The notes below the pieces were generated by a model. The model searched no databases, was not told where the DNA came from, and was given only the letters and a program-made list of their open reading frames with translations. Positions 57,429 to 64,000 of a stretch of DNA of 64,000 nt are shown here, one piece after another; within the stretch, counting starts at the first letter, position 1; each line of letters begins with the position of its first letter. A program made the position numbers and the translations under genes. This DNA is from Raffaelea ambrosiae (taxonomy: Eukaryota; Ascomycota; Sordariomycetes; Ophiostomatales; Ophiostomataceae): positions 42,498 to 106,497 of the forward strand of contig PCDI01000017.1 of the NCBI GenBank assembly GCA_002778195.1, written 5' to 3'.

Positions 57429-58333
57429 GGTGGAGGAGGGGGGGTCTGAAAACGGCGTGGATGGACAACCGATGACAACGAAAACTCGGGTTGGTTTCAG
57501 GGAAGACCAACGAGACAGAAATAGGTTTATGGGGTCTCCTTTTTGTGGTTGTTGTTTGTTTCACTGTCTTTTGTCTTCGGTCTGTTCTCAGAACAAGGAA
57601 AGTCCAGGACAACCAGGGTTTAAGAAAACAATTGGAACTTATACTCGGAAACAGAGTCTAAGCCTCCACGGAGGCAACACAGCATGGCTCTCGGTGACTC
57701 TACGGGTACTACCCCAGCCCAGCCTTGCCTACCATCCATGGGCCAGGCATGCCGCCAGAAAACAGGGAATGTTCTAGCGGAGCTCTCCGATCACAAAGAG
57801 GGCGTCCTGCAGCACCACTAAGAGGGAGGCTTACATGCAGGGATCAAACGAAAAATAAAACAAAAAATAAGCACAGCCCGGCTCCACGAATATGCTCTCC
57901 TGCATTGCCTCCTGCAGCCAGCCTTGCGCCAGCTGCATTGGGGCTGGCCCACCCTACGTTTGCGTACCCCATCACCTGCGCACGGGTGAGTTCCCCCACA
58001 GCCGCTGCTAGTAAGCGTCGATTGTTCTTGTTCTTTGTTTTGTTTTCCGTTTTTCTCTGTTCTCTGTCCTGCTTCTTTTGAGGTTCCAACGGAGCCGACA
58101 GTTGGTTGAAAAGCGTCAACTCCCGGACCTGATGTTGTGGTTGACCCCCCGAACATCTTGTCAACGAGTTGGGAACGTTCCTTGGCCAAGTTTGTCGGGA
58201 ACAGACCTCAAAACAACTGATATTGTCACAACCCCTCTTGAAGCCTCGTGGCCGCCAATCTACGCCGGCCTTTCTTGATCTCTTCCCCTCTCTCTTTTTG
58301 ACTCGCATACAAGGCACAACAGAGAGGGACAGC
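57429..58333. promoter_or_regulatory. Shared upstream region of gasdermin-like and CHAT genes
   Basis: The two start codons face away from each other across 905 bp. I find no clear operator. A common intergenic promoter would allow joint expression of a pore-former and its protease, as in other fungal gasdermin-protease pairs. Confidence 0.5.
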
Positions 58334-61289
58334 ATGGCGGGAGAAGACAACCCAAAAACACTCCGCATCGCGGTGTATGCTGATCGCTGCTATGAGGCAG
58401 TCCCCGGCTGCCGGTCCTGGGAGATTTCCGTCTCTGGTCTCCCGGACGGCCTGGTCCCGCCCAAGCGGCTCCATGACCCCTTCACCAAGGAGGCCTACCG
58501 GGCCTACGAGGCCTGGTTGAGGCGCCAGTCCGACAACTGGGGCGGCGGCTCGTCGGCCTACCTGTCCAAGAGCCTCCAGGAGCACCCGCTCTGGTGGTGG
58601 GAGAAGGACGACAACAGCCCCGAGCCGCCGGCGGAGCGTCGTGACACGGCGGAGAGCCAGCCCGCCGCCGGCGGTCCGGGACTGTGGCCGAGCCTGTCGC
58701 ACCAAGCAGCCTCGAGCACGTACGAGTCGCAGGCGCTCAAGTCTACGACCTACACGGTCTCGGACGACGACCGCGACACGGCCATGTCCAAGCGGCTGCG
58801 GCCGCCTCCCTCGATGGGGGAATACCGCCGCGAGCTGCTCGAGGCCCTGCGGCTGGACACATGCCTGGACCTCTACGAGACCATCAAGGTCTACGTGTGC
58901 GAGGATGTCCACGAGCAACAACAACAACAACAACAAGACTCTGCCGCGGAATCCTCTTGCAGCATCCACAGCATCATGTGGGAGCTTCTGGAGACATACA
59001 ACCAGGTGGACGAAGAGGCGGGCGAAGAGGCGGACGAAGGCGACCCGCCGAAGACGACGCAGAAGACGCGGAGCCGACGGCAAAAGAAGCATGACCCCCC
59101 CCCTCGGAATCCAGCACCCGCCATCGAGGTCCATCGTCTCTTCACCCGGGCCGGCGCCGTCCACCCGCTCCATGCAGGCCTGCGCATCCCCGAGAGCCCC
59201 ATTCGCCTGCTGGTGGTCATTGCGCGCGGCCTGCAGGTGGACGAGCAGCACAAGTTTGTCGACATCCGCAGCGTCGTGCACGACACGCTCTACGCGGTCA
59301 GCAAGTACCTGCACAGCCGCGGGCGGTCCGACCGTCTGCACGTCGATGTCGTCCGTCCAGGCACGCTGAACGAGCTGGAGACGTACCTGGCCAGCCGGCG
59401 GACCTTTGATCTGGTGCACTTTGACGTGCACGGCGGGACGAAAGAGTACGTTGTTCCCGGCCCCCGGCCCCCCCCCGAGTAGAAGGAGGAGCCATGTTCT
59501 TGATCGCTCACAGACACTGGCACAGACGCGAAAACACATCCCAATTGCTCTTTGCCCACCCGGATCCGACCGCGGCCCCGACCAGCAGCAACAGCCGCGT
59601 CACGTTTGACGAGTCCGTGTTCCAGTTTGTCGATGTCGAGCACGTGGCGGCTCTGCTGCAGCGGCACGGCGTCTCTGCCGTGGCTCTCAGCGCCTGTCTG
59701 TCGTCGTGGGCACAGGGCCGTCCCGGCACGAACATGTGCCGTGTCTTTGCCCGGCACGGCGTCCGCATCATGACGGGCATGAGTTTTACCGTGGTATGTG
59801 GGCATGCACAGGTGCCTGTTGCCGACGTTCCACAAGGCGCTAACACAACCAACAACAGTGGTCCGACAAGGCCGAGGCATACTACGCCGGATTCTACCCG
59901 GCACTCATCCTCACCAACTGCGGCTTCCGCCAGGCGGCCGTGTACGGCCGTCTCTCGCTGCAGAGACGCCTGGTCGAGCTGCAGCGGCTGGAGAACAAGC
60001 GCCAGGAAGAGTCCCGACAGCGCGCACAGCTGCGGAGCAGTCCCCGTCCAGAACGTCCGGACAAGCGGCCATCGAAGCGAAAAGGGCCCAGGCACGGCCC
60101 GGGGAGCAGGCGGCCGGCCGAGCAGACGTACCCCACAGTCACCACCTATGTGGCCTCCGAGGTCTTTGAGCGCACCAACAGCGCCGGCCTCGAGGTCGAC
60201 CTCGACCGGGTGAGTGGCCGCAGCCATGGATCGACCAAGAACGCCATGCGACACGCCCATGGAGATGCCAATGGCCACAGCAATGGCCACGCCAACGGAC
60301 ATGCAAACGGACACGCACATGGAGACTCGAACGGGCATGCAAACGGCCATGCCAAGGGAAGCGCACATGGCAGCAGCAGCAGCAGCAGGAGACACACCAA
60401 ACCTGCAACCTCTGTATGGACGCGCCTGGCGACCTTGGCTGCACTCGTGGTCACGACCATCCTTTCGTGTGTGTTCTGCATCTTCTCCTCATCCTTGTCC
60501 CTGTTGCTGCCATCGTCGTCGTCGTCGTCGTCGTCGTCCTACGCGCGACTGGACGACAACGCCCTGGACGCCTTTGACACCTTCCGCGCCAGCCAGGCCG
60601 AGGGCGGCAACGTCCACTCGGTTGGCCTGATGGCCCTCGAGGGCTACCTGCAGCGGCACGGCCTGCTCTACATTGAGATGGCCACGCGCCAGAACCGGTC
60701 GCAGCCCCGGCTCCTGCACGACATGTGGGACAGCTGGCTGTGGACCAACTTTGCCGGCCGCGTGGAGATTGTGTCGGCGGGCGATTTCAAACATGCCGTG
60801 CTGTCGGCGAGGCAGTGGTTGAAGCTGCTCTGGTCCGCCTGGATGCTCGGCGAAGGAACATGGAGACAATGGCGGTGTGGACGATCCCGCGAGGACAAGG
60901 CTGACGACAACGACGACCACGACCACGACCACGACAACGACGACAAGGACGGGGCCGGAGTCTGGGACAGCAGCCAGGCCCCCAACGTCTTCGCCACGCG
61001 GAACTCGGTGAACAAGCACACGTCCCTGTCGGACAAGTCGGTCCTCATCATCGACCACCTCGAGTCGCTCGTCGACAGCCACCCGTCGCCGGCCCAGGCC
61101 ATGGACCGGCTGGACGCCTTTATCCGGTTTGCGCAGAAGCAGCACCGTCACCGGCTGTACATTGTCATGATGGGCACCAGGGTTGTCGACTGGCCCGAGC
61201 TGCAGCAGATGGGCAACTACCGGTGGACCGTGGCGCCTCACTTTCGCACGCAGCCGGGACTGGTTGCGCTCCACCAAAATATGGCGTAG
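58334..61289 (+). CDS. CHAT-domain protease with membrane segment
   Basis: Three exons, 58334-59445, 59514-59793 and 59859-61289, giving 940 residues; 59526 is an equally good acceptor for exon 2. The CHAT domain (caspase-like cysteine protease fold) covers about 320-520: ESPIRLLVVIARG, FDLVHFDVHGG with catalytic His366, VEHVAALLQRHGVSAV, ALSACLSSWAQG with catalytic Cys432, VRIMTGMSFTV and AYYAGFYPALIL. An N-terminal region with a Gln repeat and acidic linkers precedes it. After the CHAT domain come a basic stretch, a NGHA-type repeat (about 590-635) and a hydrophobic segment at about 652-682 (LAALVVTTILSCVFCIF) followed by Ser repeats. The C-terminal part has SVLIIDHLESLV and LYIVMMGTRVVDW, like a Walker B and following strand, but no Walker A is visible. 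It probably cleaves the adjacent gasdermin-like protein. Confidence 0.82.
60253..60360 (+). repeat. 12 bp-like repeat in the CHAT gene (NGHA units)
   Basis: About nine imperfect units encode NGHA/NGHS/HAHG tetrapeptides just before the membrane segment. Units are multiples of 3 bp, so length variation would be tolerated. Confidence 0.8.
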
Positions 61290-62515
61290 ACATTGTTTGT
61301 ACAACACTGCGTGGGATGGGATTTTGTTTGTCGCATTGCATTCACCACACATAGACGGGAACACAACCACCCACCCATCCACCCACACACACACATTTCC
61401 ACTTACACAGAAAAAACTCGCATACGTGTACTTATACTCTTACATACATTCACATCCGCTCTCTTAAAGGGGGGCTTTTGGCATAGCTAGCATTGGAAAA
61501 GGGAATGTCAATCATGGATAGTTCTTTCAGTTGGTCTGCATACACTGACTACACCCGCGTCCATTCATACATCCGCCTCGGTCTTTTTTCGCCCGTCTCC
61601 AGCCAATGGCCGCAGCATCGGCAATATCCCAGAACACCCTGTTTTCCGGCGAGCCGACTATTGCCGTCTTGCGGTGGTCCGCCAGCCCAGCCCAGGCTCA
61701 CCTCCACAGGCTAGCTAGTACTATGTAGAGCTAGCGACTCCGTAAAAATGTGGAGGTGGCCCAGCCCTGGACTGGGTACCGGCGGGCGGATTTTGGGGTA
61801 TCTCCTTCCTCTGTAAGGGGGGCACATGACCCCGTTGGGTTTTTTTTCTCTTAGTCGCGCCGTAAAGTCGGAGAAGCCTATTAGTAATCCTGCATTCTGC
61901 GCAATGCGACTCGCTGGAATCGTCCCTGGGAGGGGCAGCTGCCAGCTTCTGCGGGTACCCAAGCCGCTGGAGAGATGACGTCCAGTCGCACCTTCCCCCC
62001 AAAGTTTTCTCGACCACCCTGGTGATTATTTCCTGGTCCCTGCCAACCTGCCTCCTTCCCTTCTCGTCTGCCGCAGTTCCTCCGCATTTCTCCAGATTTC
62101 CCAAGGGACCGGCTTCGGATTCGCGCCCTCTGCGCATGTTTCCCGCATTCCGACCATCATCGCACCCTTTTCGCATCTTCTCTTCTCTTTTCTGTTTTCT
62201 TTCCTTTTTTAGCCCTCTCTTTTGTTTTCCTGTCTGTCTCTCTCCTCCCTCCCTCATTTGCATTGCTCCCTCCCAGCTGCGCACTGTCGCCCACACCCTG
62301 TCGCCTTCCCCTCACGGCTCTGCGGAAGCGAAATCCGCACGCGAATCGCCCCCAAAAAACCCACGGAAAACCCTTGATAGCCGAGGATATTGGGCGACTT
62401 ACCTCACAGCCTCCGATTTTGCTTTTCCCCCGCCGCGCGCCCCGACCCCCTCCCCCTCCTCCTCCTCCGCCTCCAGGCATCCGGGCCTGCCCTTTCTCCT
62501 TCTCCGGCCAGGGGA
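61290..62515. other. Intergenic region and LEU5 leader
   Basis: No gene is seen. The last 500 bp, from about 62000, are strongly pyrimidine-rich and likely form the promoter and leader of the carrier gene. TACTATGTAG, a 10-mer repeated elsewhere in the window, lies at 61719-61728. Confidence 0.55.
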
Positions 62516-64000
62516 ATGTCACAAGCGGTCGCAAGCCATGCGTCCTCGTCCTCATCCGCCTCCTTCTCGCCGTCTCCCATGTCCGAGATTGCGCAGCGGC
62601 CGCGGCCGCACGGGGGCACAAGCAGCAGCAGCAGCAGCAGCAGCACGACAAGTACCAGCGGCAATGCTCCCACAGACACGGTGACACGCGACCGCTCACG
62701 CCCTTCGCCCAGCCAAGACGACAGCGAAGACCTCGACAATGCCATAGGAGCCGGGGCCGGCGTAGAGCCGCTCCCGGTGGCCATTGCCACGGGCACGGTG
62801 GACAAGCAGAGTCTCTCGTATGTTTGGCGGTCCGGCGTGGCCGGCGGTCTTGCTGGATGTGCGGTAAGTCGGCCAAAAAAAAAAAAAAGCATGAGACCAA
62901 ACAGGAGACTTTTTTATATGCTAACATTGCGTTTGTTTCTCTCCAGGCCAAAACTGTCGTCGCCCCCCTCGACCGCGTCAAGATTCTCTTCCAGGCCAGC
63001 AATCCCCAGTTTGCCAAGTACTCGGGCTCCTGGGCCGGCGTCGCCCAGACGCTGCGCCTCATCTACCACCAGGACGGCTTTGTCGGCCTCTACCGCGGCC
63101 ACTCGGCCACCCTCCTGCGTGTCTTCCCCTACGCCGCCGTCAAGTTCCTCGCCTACGAGCAGATCCGCTCCTTCATCATCCCCCGCAAAGAGAAGGAGAC
63201 GCCGCTGCGCCGACTGCTGAGCGGCTCCCTCGCCGGCGTCACGTCTGTCTTCTTCACCTACCCGCTCGAGGTCGTGCGCGTGCGCCTCGCCTTTGAGACC
63301 CGTCGCGACGCCCACTCCAGCCTCGTGGCCATCTGCCGTCGCATCTACTACGAGCAGGCCGCCGACCGCAGCGCCACGGCCGTCGCCATGGCGGCCGCCA
63401 AGAAGGCCGCCAAAACGTCCGCCCCAGCATCATCCGGACTGGCAGCACCGGCCGCAGCTGCAGCCACAGCCACAGCCACAGCCGCAGCCTCGTCTGCATC
63501 ATCGACCGTCGTCGCCACCGCCACCACCACCACTGCTGCTGTTGCTGCTGCTGCTGGCGCAGCACCAAAACTCCACAGCTACGGCCTCATCAACTTTTAC
63601 CGAGGCTTCTCCCCCACCATCCTCGGCATGCTACCCTACGCCGGCATGTCCTTCCTCACCCACGACACCTGCGGCGACCTGCTCCGGCACCCCATGGTCT
63701 CCCACTGGACCACCCTGCCGGCCGACGCCAATGCGCCGCCGGGCAAACCACTGCCGCTGCGGTCATGGGCTGAGCTGCTAGCCGGCGGTATCGCTGGCAT
63801 GGTGTCGCAGTCGGCATCATACCCGCTCGAGGTCATCCGGCGCCGCATGCAGGTGGGCGGTGCTGTGGGTGACGGCCACCGCTTGCGCATTGGCGAGACA
63901 GCGCGCCTCATCTTGCAGGAGCGCGGGTTTCGGGGCTTCTTTGTCGGCTTGACCATTGGGTACGTCAAGATTGTGCCCATGTCGGCCACGGCCTTCTTCA
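62516..64000 (+). CDS. LEU5: LEU5-type mitochondrial coenzyme A carrier (3' end missing)
   Basis: Exon 1 62516-62863 and exon 2 from 62947 run off the right edge; the visible part encodes 467 residues. It belongs to the mitochondrial carrier family and resembles LEU5/SLC25A42, needed to accumulate coenzyme A in mitochondria. Repeat 1 has VAPLDRVKILFQAS just after the phase 0 intron. Repeat 2 has GSLAGVTSVFFTYPLEVVRV and repeat 3 has GGIAGMVSQSASYPLEVIRR with the PxE/D-x-x-R/K signature. A Ser-rich N-terminus of about 100 residues precedes repeat 1. An Ala/Thr/Ser-rich insert of about 60 residues (63380-63565) lies in the second repeat, encoded by GCA/ACC microsatellites, and is unusual in a compact carrier. 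ATG 62516 was chosen because the frame upstream is leader-like. Confidence 0.9.

Noticed and set aside
61290..62515. Open frames upstream of LEU5 as an N-terminal targeting extension
   Set aside because: The region is a CT-rich leader. The carrier already has a long Ser-rich N-terminus from the ATG at 62516.

Overview
The window looks like nuclear DNA of a filamentous ascomycete, probably a Sordariomycete, although the sequence alone does not resolve the genus. The evidence is short GT-AG introns of 56-112 bp with CTAAC-like branch points, GC-rich coding exons in a less GC-rich and homopolymer-rich background, pyrimidine-rich leaders, a Zn2Cys6 regulator, an allantoate-permease-type MFS carrier and a fungal NLR with an N-terminal SesB-type hydrolase domain.

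Layout. 1-13743 is a gene-poor stretch in which I can support no gene. It holds microsatellites, long homopolymers and an assembly gap at 12730-12794. 13744-21239 carries a housekeeping block: a low-complexity Arg/Ser- and Asp-rich protein, Cdc73 (Paf1 complex), bystin/Enp1 (40S biogenesis) and, divergent from bystin, Hgh1 (eEF2 folding factor). 21240-27070 is again without a supported gene. 27071-29078 is a PHO84-type H+/phosphate symporter with four exons. 31923-43987 is a compact metabolic group: 5-oxoprolinase (minus), then a flavinylated amine/amino-acid oxidase, an allantoate-type permease and a Zn2Cys6 regulator (all plus). This could be a co-regulated nitrogen-catabolic cluster.

43988-50371 is a patch of debris: an ORF with a RecQ-helicase-like motif, a diverged Mex67/NXF-like gene, and short pieces of malate synthase, a Ty3/gypsy polymerase, a pseudouridine synthase and a polyketide ketosynthase, with an AT-rich core near 48.3 kb. 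50372-61289 holds the most interesting part: an NLR with SesB-type hydrolase, NTPase and TPR regions; a gasdermin-like protein; and, divergent from it, a CHAT-domain (caspase-like) protease with a membrane segment. Together they look like a regulated cell-death or allorecognition module. The window ends inside a LEU5-type mitochondrial coenzyme A carrier (62516 to the right edge).

How the genes may work together. In the known fungal logic a sensor activates a protease, which clips a gasdermin-like protein into a pore-former. The NLR, CHAT and gasdermin-like genes here supply all three roles within 11 kb, but no direct link is proven from sequence. In the metabolic group, a permease would import the substrate, the oxidase and oxoprolinase would release amino nitrogen or glutamate, and the Zn2Cys6 protein would regulate the group. 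Exon boundaries below were deduced by hand from splice sites and kept reading frames.
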